Program-made: the position numbers and the translations under genes
The notes under the pieces: model-generated
Told to the model about the DNA's origin: nothing
Databases searched by the model: none
What the model saw: only the letters and a program-made list of their open reading frames with translations
From: an uncultured Desulfatitalea sp.
Lineage (GTDB): Bacteria; Desulfobacterota; Desulfobacteria; Desulfobacterales; Desulfosarcinaceae
DNA: 64,000 bases
Direction of reading: 5' to 3'
NCBI GenBank assembly: GCA_937868765.1
Contig: CALMNL010000005.1
Location: forward strand, 366,957 to 430,956
In this document: positions 15,744 through 25,188 of the stretch, one piece after another
How the letters are laid out: each line of letters starts with the position of its first letter
How positions within the stretch are numbered: the first letter of the stretch is position 1

Positions 15744-16592
15744 TCAGGCCCCGGTCAATCCCAGCAATGCCGCCGCATTGCCGCCGCAGATCATCTCCTT
15801 GTGGGGCGCGCTCAAGCCGGCTTGATCCATTTCGGCCAGGTAGCGTTTGGCCGAGAGCAGGGGGTAATCGGTGCCGAGGAGGATCTTTTCCGGCCCGGCC
15901 AGCTCCACGGCCAGGCGGTACACGTCGGGACGGTAGAGAAAAGGAGAGGCGGCCGTGTCGAACCACACGTGGGCCAGGGTCTGGGAGACCTCTTTCTTCA
16001 TCAGATTGTACCAGAAGATGCCGCCGCCCCAGTGGGCCAGGATCAGCCGGTTGCCGCTGTATTTTTTGACCATGGCATAGATCTGGGCCAGGGTGTTTTG
16101 GGTCTTGCCCGGGTAGTCGTGACCCACGGGCTCGTTGGTGTGGATCATCACCGGCCGGTCGAAGCGCCGGGCCAGGGCCATGATCTCGTCCATGGCCCCC
16201 ATGTCCTGGCATGCCATGTCCGAGCAGTAAAAGGCCAGTTCGCCCACCCCGGAGAGACCGGCCGCGAGGCAGCGTTCCACCTCGGCCGGCGCCGTGGGTT
16301 CCAGGGCATCCATGCAGCAAAAGCCGATCAGGCGATCCGGATATTTGGCCACCGCCGCCAGGATGTAGTCGTTGTGGCGCCGGAAGGTGTCGGCCGTGCG
16401 CCAGGGAAAGCCGAAGGTGACCGCCTTGTCCACCCCCTGGGCGTCCATTTCGGCCACCAGCTGGTCGGCGCCCACCAGCTTGGATTTGGGCGAATCGTAG
16501 AGCAGCGAAAAGGCCGGCTCGTTATCGAAAAAGCGGCTGCGGTCTTCGCGGATGAAGTCCGGAAAGATGTGGGTGTGAATGTCGATGCGCAT
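15744..16592 (-). CDS. Amidohydrolase-family metal-dependent hydrolase
   Basis: A 282-residue TIM-barrel hydrolase of the amidohydrolase-2 family. The metal-binding IDIHTHIFPD is at the N-terminus (residues 3-12), MIHTNEP and LILAHWGGGI supply histidines, and GTDYPLL near the C-terminus provides the catalytic Asp. Members include 2-amino-3-carboxymuconate semialdehyde decarboxylase-like and many uncharacterised enzymes; the substrate cannot be read from sequence. The start is supported by CAAGGAGAGTGCGCC before the ATG. It lies 112 bases downstream of the AcsE-like gene on the same strand. Confidence 0.88.
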   Translation of the reverse strand: MRIDIHTHIFPDFIREDRSRFFDNEPAFSLLYDSPKSKLVGADQLVAEMDAQGVDKAVTFGFPWRTADTFRRHNDYILAAVAKYPDRLIGFCCMDALEPTAPAEVERCLAAGLSGVGELAFYCSDMACQDMGAMDEIMALARRFDRPVMIHTNEPVGHDYPGKTQNTLAQIYAMVKKYSGNRLILAHWGGGIFWYNLMKKEVSQTLAHVWFDTAASPFLYRPDVYRLAVELAGPEKILLGTDYPLLSAKRYLAEMDQAGLSAPHKEMICGGNAAALLGLTGA

Positions 16593-16704
16593 GGCGCACT
16601 CTCCTTGAAAAGCGATGGTCGATCAAATGCCGCGACCAGGGCCGCCCCGGCGTGTGGGCTCTCCATAACATAGCCGGGAAGGGGTGTCGCCTGATTTTGC
16701 GACC

Positions 16705-17493
16705 TCAGGTCGGCCCCCAGGCGAAGACCCCTTCGCCCAGCAGGCCGGCGCAGAGACGGGCGGTGTCGAGGGTGGGGCCGTGGGTCACGTTGACCAGCAG
16801 CAGATCGAGCCCGGCGGCCGCCAGCATGGGCAAAAAGGCCTGCTCCAAGGTGATCTTGCGGGTCAGGGGCATGGCCCCCGAGGCCAGGTTGGAGAGTCCG
16901 GCCATGGTGCGTACCGGTGTGCCCAAAAGGTCGGGAAGCTGGTGGATGAGGGCCAGCACCGCCCGGTTGTGGCGGGTCCCGTCGGGCCAGGCCAGCGGTG
17001 CGATGACCGGGTCGATGATCAGGCGGGCCGGGTCCAGGTCCAGGGCGCGATAGGCCTCGAAGAGCGATACGGCCAGGGCCATCATCTCGTCGGTCTCGTG
17101 GGGCACCCGGCTGTCGGGGTGCAGCAGGTAGCCGACGATATCGGTCTCGTACCGGCGGGCCAGGGGCAGGATGCCCTCCAGTTTGGCCGGTTCCAGGGAA
17201 AAACCGTTGATGGTGGCCCGGCCGCCGCAGGCCGCCAGACCGGCCGCAAGCGCCGCAGGGTTGGTGGTGTCCAGCAGCAGGGGCAGGTCGGTGACGGCCC
17301 GTACCGTTTCCACCAGAAAGGTCATGCGCGTTTCGGGATCGCGTTTCAAGGGGCCGCAGTTCAGATCGATGGCCTGGGCACCGGCCTGCGCGCATTGCCG
17401 CACCAGCGCTTGAATGGGCCCCGGGTCCATGGACGCCAGGGCCCTTGCGATTTCCGGGCGGATCACATGCAGGTTGTCGGCGACGATCAGCAA
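16705..17493 (-). CDS. AcsE-like methyltetrahydrofolate:corrinoid methyltransferase
   Basis: Pterin-binding TIM-barrel enzyme, 262 residues from a TTG start at 17493, the same length as Moorella AcsE. Family features are LIVADNLHVI at the N-terminus, GAQAIDLNCGP, LLLDTTNPAALAAGLA, ATINGFSLE, LIIDPVIAPL and MAGLSNLASG. AcsE moves the methyl group of methyl-tetrahydrofolate to the corrinoid iron-sulfur protein of the Wood-Ljungdahl pathway. No other acs genes are visible here, so it could serve another corrinoid methyl transfer. It begins only 5 bases after the VWA/OmpA stop, so the start and the coupling are striking. The TTG start is uncertain. Confidence 0.85.
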   Translation of the reverse strand: MLIVADNLHVIRPEIARALASMDPGPIQALVRQCAQAGAQAIDLNCGPLKRDPETRMTFLVETVRAVTDLPLLLDTTNPAALAAGLAACGGRATINGFSLEPAKLEGILPLARRYETDIVGYLLHPDSRVPHETDEMMALAVSLFEAYRALDLDPARLIIDPVIAPLAWPDGTRHNRAVLALIHQLPDLLGTPVRTMAGLSNLASGAMPLTRKITLEQAFLPMLAAAGLDLLLVNVTHGPTLDTARLCAGLLGEGVFAWGPT

Positions 17494-17498
17494 TTGGG

Positions 17499-19574
17499 TT
17501 ATTCTTTCTGCGTGTAGTCCAGGGTGATGGTCACCGTGCGGTTCAAGGCACGGCCCTCGGGGGCGGCGTTGTCGTAGAGCGGCGAATTGGGGCCGACCCC
17601 CAGCACGTCCAGACGCGCGGCGGTATCGGCATCGGCTTCCAGGATCGAGGCCTGAACCGCCTGGGCCCGGCGTTCGGACAACTGGGTGTTGTAGGCCTCC
17701 TTGCCGATGGTGTCGGTGTGGCCTGTGACCGTGATGGACGCCTCGGGGACCTCCTTCATGCGCTTGATGATGCGCTCGACGATGAGCTTGTTGCGCGCCT
17801 TGATGGCGGCGCTGTCGTAGTCGAAGAGGATCAGGGCGTACTGCTCTTTGACCCGGTAGCCTTCGGTCTGGGCCGCCTGCCGGGTGCGCTGTACGAAATG
17901 GATCGGCAGGGTGGCGGCCGCGGCTTTGCTCATTTCGTTGGCCTCGGTGTCGACGGCCTGGAACTGCATATCCACCTTTTCGCAGGCGGCCATCTCTTCC
18001 AACAGTGCACCTTCCAGCGGCACGGCCCATTCGATGGGCAGGGCGCCCTGGCCTTTTATGGTCCGGATTTCACGATCGCCGCAGCGCAGGTTGAGGCGCC
18101 AGTCACTGATGCCCGCTTCCGATTGAATCTGCGGGAGGATACGCAATTGGCTCAAATCGCTGACCTTCTGCACGTAGGCGCTGTCCACCGTCTCGAGAAT
18201 GGCATCCTGGTCGGCATAGATTTCGACCCGCTGGTTTTCGACCTGTCCCTCGGGGATGCGGTTGGTGCTGGGCTTTTCGGGCAGGTTGCGCGGCGCCACG
18301 CTCATGCGCTTGGGATCGATGCCCCATACGTAGCGCAGGTAGGCCCGTACGGCTTCGGCACGGCTCTGGGAGAGATCTTTGCGTCCCTTTTCAGGCCCAT
18401 AGTTGGAATTGCAGCCCACCAGGCGCACGGTGGTTTCGGGATGGCGCTGCAGGCGGCTGCCGATGATGTTGAGGACCTGACGGTATTTTTCCATGGCCCC
18501 TTTGAGCTTTTTTTCATCGAAGCCGGTGGTCTCGTCCTCGCTATTGAAGAGCACGTAGCGGTTGGTCAGCTCGCTCTGCCCGGTTTCGAAATAGATCTGG
18601 TTGAGCAGCGGCGAGCTGTCGATGGTGGTGATCTCCTCGATGGTCAGTTCCGGTGCCGAGAACCCCACCTCGCCCTTGGGCGGTTCCAGAAAGCGGTAGG
18701 CCACGATGTAGCGGTGCAGCATGGTGGAGGCAAAAGATTGGAAGATCGGCAGCAGTTGATCGGCCGAGGTCGCCTTCCACGCCCGGCCGGCATGGCTGGC
18801 GGCCAATTGGCCGAGGAACGGGTCGATCTGGGGGGTGGGCATGTAATCCACGGCCAAAACGGAGAAGTTGGGGATGCCCTGGGCGGCCCTTATGACTTCG
18901 TCGCTCGTGGCCGTGGAGTTGATATCCTCGCCGTCGGAGAGCACCACCAGGAACTTGTGCTGCTTGGCAGGCATGGCGCGGGCGGCATCCAACCCGGCCA
19001 TCAAAGCGTCCTTGATATAAGTGCCTTCGGTCAGCCCGCTGCTCATGCTGGCCGACAGAAAGGCGCGCAATGTTTGCTCATCGCTGGTCTGCAGCACCCG
19101 GGCATGCAGCGGCCGGCCGTCAATCGTGACCGTCGCCTGCTCGTCAAAAACCACCGCCGTGATCTGGTCGATGGGCCGCAGCATTTTGTAAAAGGCGTTG
19201 AGGGCCGCCCGCAGCGGCTCAATTGCCTTGCGGTGTTTCATGGATTTGGAGTTGTCCACCACCAGCACGATGTTCAACGGCACCTCCTTGCTGGTGGCCA
19301 GCGGTTCCACGGAAACGATCTTGGCGACCTTGATGCCCTGGCGCAGGCCGAAGTCTCCTGCGGTCAATCCCTTGATGGGGTCCTCGTTCCGATCCGTCAC
19401 CGAAACGAGCAGTCGCCCGTCTTCCATGGCCTGATAGACCACCTGACCGGCGTTGGCCGGGCCAAGGAGCTGGAGTGCCGGCGGCTGTGGACCGGCATCA
19501 GGGGCCGCGAGGGCAGACGATCCCATCACGAGGCCCAAAAACAGCCCAACCAATGACAACAACTTGATTCGCAT
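17499..19574 (-). CDS. Exported VWA-domain protein with two OmpA-like domains
   Basis: A 691-residue secreted protein. MRIKLLSLVGLFLGLVMGSSALA is a signal peptide, and ATG 19574 has GAGAGGATTTACC upstream. A von Willebrand A domain follows, with a MIDAS-like VVDNSKSM and LSDGEDINS. A first OmpA-like domain begins IYFETGQSELTNRY, with LSQSRAEAVRAYL and ENQRVEIYAD. After about 110 residues a second, canonical OmpA domain begins LILFDYDSAAIKARN, with GHTDTIGKEAYNTQLSERRA. OmpA domains bind peptidoglycan; VWA domains bind ligands through a metal. It may be a cell-wall-anchored adhesive or assembly protein. The AcsE-like gene follows after 5 bases. Confidence 0.88.
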   Translation of the reverse strand: MRIKLLSLVGLFLGLVMGSSALAAPDAGPQPPALQLLGPANAGQVVYQAMEDGRLLVSVTDRNEDPIKGLTAGDFGLRQGIKVAKIVSVEPLATSKEVPLNIVLVVDNSKSMKHRKAIEPLRAALNAFYKMLRPIDQITAVVFDEQATVTIDGRPLHARVLQTSDEQTLRAFLSASMSSGLTEGTYIKDALMAGLDAARAMPAKQHKFLVVLSDGEDINSTATSDEVIRAAQGIPNFSVLAVDYMPTPQIDPFLGQLAASHAGRAWKATSADQLLPIFQSFASTMLHRYIVAYRFLEPPKGEVGFSAPELTIEEITTIDSSPLLNQIYFETGQSELTNRYVLFNSEDETTGFDEKKLKGAMEKYRQVLNIIGSRLQRHPETTVRLVGCNSNYGPEKGRKDLSQSRAEAVRAYLRYVWGIDPKRMSVAPRNLPEKPSTNRIPEGQVENQRVEIYADQDAILETVDSAYVQKVSDLSQLRILPQIQSEAGISDWRLNLRCGDREIRTIKGQGALPIEWAVPLEGALLEEMAACEKVDMQFQAVDTEANEMSKAAAATLPIHFVQRTRQAAQTEGYRVKEQYALILFDYDSAAIKARNKLIVERIIKRMKEVPEASITVTGHTDTIGKEAYNTQLSERRAQAVQASILEADADTAARLDVLGVGPNSPLYDNAAPEGRALNRTVTITLDYTQKE

Positions 19575-19726
19575 GGTAAATCCTCTCTTTTTGGGTTTCC
19601 TTGCCGTTGAACCTTGGAAGCAATGGATGTACCATAGGGCAACGTTGCCGAAATCCATTGGCATCGCCTGGTTTCCTGCCCGGAAGGAAACCGCCCTGAT
19701 TACCTTTTTTGCACTTGGATTTCAAG

Positions 19727-21001
19727 ATGGATGCCCTTTTGACCAGACTAAAAGCCCAACATCTGGCCGGCCGGCTGGGCGGCCTGTTCGCCGTCTGTTC
19801 GGCCCATCCCATGGTGCTGACCGAGGCCATGGAGGTGGTCCGGCAGAGCGAGCAGCCCCTGCTGGTCGAGGCCACGGCCAACCAGGTCAATCAGTTCGGC
19901 GGCTATTCGGGCCGGACGCCGGAGCGATTCGTCGCCTATGTAAGGGAGTCGGCCCGGGGGGCGGGTCTGCCTATGGACCGGGTCATGGTAGGCGCCGACC
20001 ATCTGGGGCCTCATGTCTGGAAGGGGGAGCCGGCCGATGCCGCCATGCAAAAAGCCGAGGCGCTGGCGCGCCGTTGCGTAGCGGCCGGTTATGACAAGCT
20101 GCATCTGGATACCGGCACCGGTTGTGCCGATGACCGGAGTGCCCGGCTGCCGGTGGCCGAGGCCGCCCGCCGCGCCGCCCGGTTATGCCGGGTTGCCGAA
20201 TCGGCGCGCCCGGATGGGGTCAATGGCCCGCTGTATGTGATCGGCAATGAAGTGCCGCCGCCCGGCGGCGCTCTGGAGGAGGGGCATTTGCCGACCGTCA
20301 CTGATCCCCGGCAAATGCTGGCCGACCTCGCGGTTTATCACCAGGCCTTCGAGGCGGCCGGGGTGGGCGCGGCCTGGTCCCGGGTGATGGCCGTGGTGGT
20401 GCAGCCCGGTGTGGATTTCGGCGATCACGGGGCGGCCGCCTACCGCCCGGAGCGGGCCGCGGCGCTTTCCGCGGCCCATGGACGGCTGCCCGGCATGATG
20501 ACCTACGAAATTCACGCCACGGATTACCAGACCGCCGCGGCGCTGAAACAAATGGTCCAGGACCACTTTCTGCTGCTCAAGGTGGGGCCGGCCCTCACCT
20601 TCGCCCTGCGCCGGGCCCTGTATGCCCTGGCGGAGATCGAAGCCGAGCTGGATGGGATCGCAGTCCCCTCCCGGCTGCCCCAGGTCATGGAGCAGTTGAT
20701 GCTCGAACGTCCGGACCATTGGCGGTCGCACTACCAAGGCGACGAGGCCCGGCTGCGCCACTTGCGCCACCACAGCCCCCGGGATCGCATCCGCTACTAC
20801 TGGTCCGATCCGCGCGCCCGGCAGGCCGTGGATCGATTGATGCGCAACCTGCGCCGGCCTTTACCAACCGAATCGATAGCCGCCAGACTGCCCGACATCC
20901 ATGCCGAGATCCGCCGGGAGAAGATTTCCGGCGATCCGGAAAAAATCGTGCGCTGCGCGGTGCGGGCCGCGCTGTTGCCTTACGCAGCCGCGTGCCGCTG
21001 A
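19727..21001 (+). CDS. GatZ/KbaZ-like tagatose-bisphosphate aldolase subunit family
   Basis: A 424-residue TIM-barrel protein matching the family of D-tagatose-1,6-bisphosphate aldolase non-catalytic subunits (GatZ/KbaZ, about 420-430 residues). Signatures are GLFAVCSAHPMVLTEAM, LLVEATANQVNQFGGY, VGADHLGPHVWKG and LHLDTGTGC. ATG 19727 is chosen; an in-frame TTG at 19709 would add six residues. There is no obvious Shine-Dalgarno sequence for either. No catalytic GatY/KbaY partner is nearby, so its role here (chaperone-like subunit or independent sugar-phosphate enzyme) is unclear. Confidence 0.87.
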   Translation: MDALLTRLKAQHLAGRLGGLFAVCSAHPMVLTEAMEVVRQSEQPLLVEATANQVNQFGGYSGRTPERFVAYVRESARGAGLPMDRVMVGADHLGPHVWKGEPADAAMQKAEALARRCVAAGYDKLHLDTGTGCADDRSARLPVAEAARRAARLCRVAESARPDGVNGPLYVIGNEVPPPGGALEEGHLPTVTDPRQMLADLAVYHQAFEAAGVGAAWSRVMAVVVQPGVDFGDHGAAAYRPERAAALSAAHGRLPGMMTYEIHATDYQTAAALKQMVQDHFLLLKVGPALTFALRRALYALAEIEAELDGIAVPSRLPQVMEQLMLERPDHWRSHYQGDEARLRHLRHHSPRDRIRYYWSDPRARQAVDRLMRNLRRPLPTESIAARLPDIHAEIRREKISGDPEKIVRCAVRAALLPYAAACR

Positions 21002-21014
21002 CCGTCCGGCCCGC

Positions 21015-24000
21015 TCAAGGATGCGTCGGCTGGTCCTCCGCGCGCCGGGTCTTGGACTGCGTCGCGGCGCTGAGCCGGGCGAATTTGGCGATGTCGCGGT
21101 TGATCATCTCCGCCATGCGCCGGCGCGGGCCGCTGAGCTGCTGCTCCTGTTCGGGGTAGATCTCCAGATAAATACGGCGGTGCCAATGCTCCTCGGTGGG
21201 CACCATCTTGTCGATCTTCTCCCGGGTGACCTGGGAAGGCAGCGGCGCTCTGCCCTCGGCCATTTCCAGCATGGCTTTGCGCGCCAGCCCCATGCGGCGC
21301 ATGGCCGGCCGGATGCGCAAGTAGAGCAGGGTGGGGCGGTCGTCGGGGGGATTGCCCGCCGGCTGGACGATGGCAAATCCGACAGTGATGGTGGCGTAGG
21401 CGTCCCGGCGCACCTGGGTCGGATCTTCGGTGGTGATCTGCAGTGGGAAGATCTGAAAACAAGCGGGGAGCGGCTTGGAGCGCTTTTCGCGCGAGCCGCA
21501 ATAAAGGCGCATGTATTCCCGAGCCAGCTGGGTCTCGAAAAAGTCCAGACCCACGGCGCGTTCGGATTGCCGCCAGGGGTCGTCCTGGATGCCTTTTTCG
21601 GGCTGCAGGCCTGCGGGGGGCCCCGCCGGGTGCAGGGTGAACGCTGCGCCTTTGCGCCGGACATCGACTTCCAGAGGCGCGGCCCAGGAGATCTCATCCA
21701 CTTCCAGGCGCAAGTGGTGGGCGCAGAAGGTCTGGAAACGCGTACTGTAACAGCCGGCGCTCATGGACCAGGTGTAGCGCACCATGCGCGACAGGGACCA
21801 ACGCTGCAACAGGCTCATCCAGCCGCGATGGCTGGGGGCATCGTAATGAATATCCAGCCGCAGGTCATGAAAGAGCTGCTGCATGAATTGAACCAGTCGC
21901 CGGCAGAAGAAAAAACCGGCCCGCAGCTCTTCATAGCTGTTGGGCACCCATGGCGCCACCCGGTGTCCCAACCGGGCTTTGCGCACCGTGCGGCCGAGAT
22001 CCGGGTAGAGCTGCCAGTCGAGGAAGGCCAGGTGCGGGTCGGTGCGCAGGGCGTCGAGCAGTTGACCCAGCGCAAGGTCGTGATCCCCCGGACGCTTTTC
22101 GGACCCCTCCACATGGGGGTACCATTGATGGCTCACCTCGGTGAAGAGTTCCTTCAGAAGTATTTCCCTTTCGATCGCTTTGCGACTCAATGCCTTGGCC
22201 GCCAGATTGCGGCGCACTACCTGGACCGGCGTGGCCAGCACCGATGCGGCGATGTGATGGCCTAGGGCCCGGTAGCTTTCGAACTGCACCTCGTCGAACC
22301 ACTGGTCGGCCGTGGATTGGTGTGGAAAACCGGGGTTGGCGGCGGCATAGGTGGCGACATCCCGAGGTTCGTCGCCGATCAGGGAGGCTTTGAGGTAGAC
22401 GAGGATGCCGTCCGGCTGGCCCGCATCGGCCTGGCCGTATCGAATGCGGCCCACCGCGCAGTGCCAGCGGCTTAGACCCGTGCCCGGATCGCGCCGCAAC
22501 TGGCTCACGTCGATATCGATGGGGATGCCGAAATCGGTGCGGCAGCGCTCGATGGCCAGGCCCAGGCCGCCGAAGGCCATCTGGACATCTTCTTCCGCAT
22601 CGCACACCAGGATATAGCGGCAGCGCCGGCGCACCAGCTCGTAGATGCCCAGGTTTTCGAAATGGCCGCCGTCGGAGATATAGGCGTATTTGCGGCCGGC
22701 GTCCGTCAGGCCGAGCAGTTCGCGGGCCAGAAAGAGCAGCCCGGCGCTGGGGCCGTGCTTGCGCCAAAGCGTGCCGTCGGGCCTGCCCGTATTGGGCAGC
22801 CACCAGCCCAGACGCACGTTGAAGACCGTCATCAGGAAAGCCAGGGCCGGAGAGGTGCGATAGCCCATGTTGGGGCTGGCCGCCGCGCCCGAAATGGTCA
22901 TGGCCTTGCCCAGGGAGATGCCCTTTTTCGAAAACCGACCATCCGCATAGATCTTGCTGGGAACGTACCCGCCCCGGTTGTTCTTTGGGTTGGGTTCGCC
23001 CTCAGATTCGCTGGGGAACTCGTAGCCGCAGTACAGGGGAGAAAAGAGGAAGGCGCCGGCCTTGCGCTGCTGCCAGGCCAGCCGCGTGGCGTGCACCAGG
23101 TTGATCGCTGCGTTGACCAGCAGGTAGGGGCCCCGGAAGTTTTTCCCATCGGGCGCCAGATCGGCCATGCGGACCTTGTTGTCGTCCAGGTCGAAGCCCG
23201 TGAAGGGGTGATGGCGCCGCCCGAAGTTCGAGGCGCCGAGATAGGCGCGGATCAGCCGGTTGCCATACAGGGCATGCAGCGAGAAGGTGTTGACGCCCAC
23301 GCGCCAGGACCAGGCCAGGGTGGCGCCCAACGCCAGACACCCGTAGCCCAGGCAGGCCCAGAAGAGCCGGGGCTCGCTCTGCAACGGACCGAACCATCGA
23401 TTCAAGAGCGCGATGAGGATGATGAGCAATCCGGCGATGAAAACGACCGGCGCCATAGCCATCACCGCTTTGCGGATCGCCGCCGCCCATCCGGCCGTGT
23501 TCGCCTCCTTGCCGGACCGGCCCAGCCATGCGCCGGCCGCGCTGATTCCGGCCCACAGCGCGCCCAGGATGCCGTGGGGATAGGCGTCCAGCTTCACGTG
23601 CAGCCACGCCAGGGCCATGGGGGTGAGGATAACCGCCGCCGTCAGGAGGCAGAACAGGACCGTCCACTTGGTGACGGCCGCGAAGATGCGCGCCAGCCAC
23701 TCGCGCTCCAACTCTTCGAGATCACGCCCGGACAGCCCGATGAAAACGACGGCGAACAGGCTGAAGGCCGCCAGCATCAGCGGCGGCCCGGCCATCACCG
23801 CCGCCCAGGAAGCCGAACCCAGCCACTTGAACTCGCCCGTCCAGCTGTTGAACCAACGGCAGATCGCCCAGACGGCGGCGAAGAAAACCAGCGCTCCCAG
23901 CAACGCCGAAAAAGCGCGTGCGAATCCAAGCGCCAGCGGCTCCGGACTCGGGGGCTGGGGCGATGCGCCGCGGTCCACGCTGGCCTCGGTTTTGCCCCGG

Positions 24001-24995
24001 GCCGACCAGGCGCCGAGCAGGCCGAAGCCCAGGACAATGGCCAGGGCAACGACAAAGGCCGAAATGGTCCCGGCCACGTTGTCTGCAGCCAGGAAAGGCT
24101 CTTTTTGCTGCCATAGAACGCCCGCTCCCAGCCAGGTGGCGATGATGGTCATGCAGATGGACAGGCGCGCGGAGAAATTGGTGCAGCCGCGGGCCATGCG
24201 CCGGCCGCCCCCATTGGATCGGCAATTTTGCAGATCCCGGGACGAGGCGAACGCCGTGGTCGCCATGGCTGCGATGAAAAGCCAATAGACCCAGTCGCTG
24301 ACGCCGGGCGAAGGGGAGCGGAGCATCAAGGCGTTGAGCACCACCGCGCCGCGAACCCAGAGAACAACCGCGATCAAGGCGCCGACGAGCACCGACAGGG
24401 TCAGCGCGAAATTGCGCAGATAGGCGAGGGCCACGGTCCAGGTGTCGGTCCCCCAGAGTCCCTTGCGCGGCGTCAGGTAGTTGGAGAACTCGCGCAGGTG
24501 AGCGATGGGCCGGGGTTCGGGCCGCGCGGCCTGGCCATCGGCGTGGGTCCTGAAGGTGCCCACCGATTGCCCTATCGCGTCCATTACTTCCTGAAATCCT
24601 TTCTGGGAGTGGCCGGGCCCCTGTTTTTCTATTTCGCGACGGAGCCAGGCCGTCAGCCAGCAGCCGATATAACCGCCTCCGGACACGGTGGACAGATAAT
24701 CGAACTTTTCCAGGATGCCCAGGCTTGCCAGCGCTTGAAGTACGCCCAGGTTGAAGGTGGCGCTTCGGATCCCGCCTCCTGAAAAGGCCACGCCTGAAAG
24801 CTCCGCCTCGTGAGCGTCCGCGATGGTATCGTGGATGCTGGGTCTGTCCGGGCGCAATGTCTCCAGCTCCTTGCGCAGGACTCCCAGGAAGTCCATGGGA
24901 TAGTCCGGTTCCCGTTGCCGCCTCTGGTCCGAAGCGGTCGGGGGAGATGCTTCGATGCCTTTGGATGGATCGTGGAGCGGATACAGGGGGGGCAT
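21015..24995 (-). CDS. Large membrane protein with patatin-like phospholipase domain
   Basis: Predicted 1326 residues from ATG 24995, which has AAGGAGGACGCC upstream. The patatin fold is split. The oxyanion loop SGGGIRS (about 72-78) and nucleophile Ser105 in STVSGGGY are N-terminal. The catalytic Asp lies in ISDGGHFENLG near residue 775. Between them are several hydrophobic segments (roughly residues 190-600), such as ALTLSVLVGALIAVVLW and MAPVVFIAGLLIILIALL, so the active domain is interrupted by a membrane module. About 500 further residues follow with no domain I recognise. It probably cleaves acyl chains of membrane lipids. It is downstream of an SLC13-type transporter on the same strand. 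Confidence 0.87.
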   Translation of the reverse strand: MPPLYPLHDPSKGIEASPPTASDQRRQREPDYPMDFLGVLRKELETLRPDRPSIHDTIADAHEAELSGVAFSGGGIRSATFNLGVLQALASLGILEKFDYLSTVSGGGYIGCWLTAWLRREIEKQGPGHSQKGFQEVMDAIGQSVGTFRTHADGQAARPEPRPIAHLREFSNYLTPRKGLWGTDTWTVALAYLRNFALTLSVLVGALIAVVLWVRGAVVLNALMLRSPSPGVSDWVYWLFIAAMATTAFASSRDLQNCRSNGGGRRMARGCTNFSARLSICMTIIATWLGAGVLWQQKEPFLAADNVAGTISAFVVALAIVLGFGLLGAWSARGKTEASVDRGASPQPPSPEPLALGFARAFSALLGALVFFAAVWAICRWFNSWTGEFKWLGSASWAAVMAGPPLMLAAFSLFAVVFIGLSGRDLEELEREWLARIFAAVTKWTVLFCLLTAAVILTPMALAWLHVKLDAYPHGILGALWAGISAAGAWLGRSGKEANTAGWAAAIRKAVMAMAPVVFIAGLLIILIALLNRWFGPLQSEPRLFWACLGYGCLALGATLAWSWRVGVNTFSLHALYGNRLIRAYLGASNFGRRHHPFTGFDLDDNKVRMADLAPDGKNFRGPYLLVNAAINLVHATRLAWQQRKAGAFLFSPLYCGYEFPSESEGEPNPKNNRGGYVPSKIYADGRFSKKGISLGKAMTISGAAASPNMGYRTSPALAFLMTVFNVRLGWWLPNTGRPDGTLWRKHGPSAGLLFLARELLGLTDAGRKYAYISDGGHFENLGIYELVRRRCRYILVCDAEEDVQMAFGGLGLAIERCRTDFGIPIDIDVSQLRRDPGTGLSRWHCAVGRIRYGQADAGQPDGILVYLKASLIGDEPRDVATYAAANPGFPHQSTADQWFDEVQFESYRALGHHIAASVLATPVQVVRRNLAAKALSRKAIEREILLKELFTEVSHQWYPHVEGSEKRPGDHDLALGQLLDALRTDPHLAFLDWQLYPDLGRTVRKARLGHRVAPWVPNSYEELRAGFFFCRRLVQFMQQLFHDLRLDIHYDAPSHRGWMSLLQRWSLSRMVRYTWSMSAGCYSTRFQTFCAHHLRLEVDEISWAAPLEVDVRRKGAAFTLHPAGPPAGLQPEKGIQDDPWRQSERAVGLDFFETQLAREYMRLYCGSREKRSKPLPACFQIFPLQITTEDPTQVRRDAYATITVGFAIVQPAGNPPDDRPTLLYLRIRPAMRRMGLARKAMLEMAEGRAPLPSQVTREKIDKMVPTEEHWHRRIYLEIYPEQEQQLSGPRRRMAEMINRDIAKFARLSAATQSKTRRAEDQPTHP

Positions 24996-25188
24996 GGCGT
25001 CCTCCTTGGGATGGGGGTGAAAGCGAGGGGCGTCCCTCTGCGTACGCCACATGGAGCCCAGTCAGTGCATCGGCAAGATCTGGCGACGTTGTCCGATCAG
25101 ATGGACTATGACCGTGCCAGGTCTCGGCAGCGGTTTTTGAACCAAGGATAATTCACCATATATCCAAATGGGGGCTGGTGCAAATGGA

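Noticed and set aside
22662..24116. 484-residue plus-strand frame within the patatin gene
   Set aside because: Compositionally biased antisense of the membrane segments; the minus-strand patatin frame has clear catalytic motifs.
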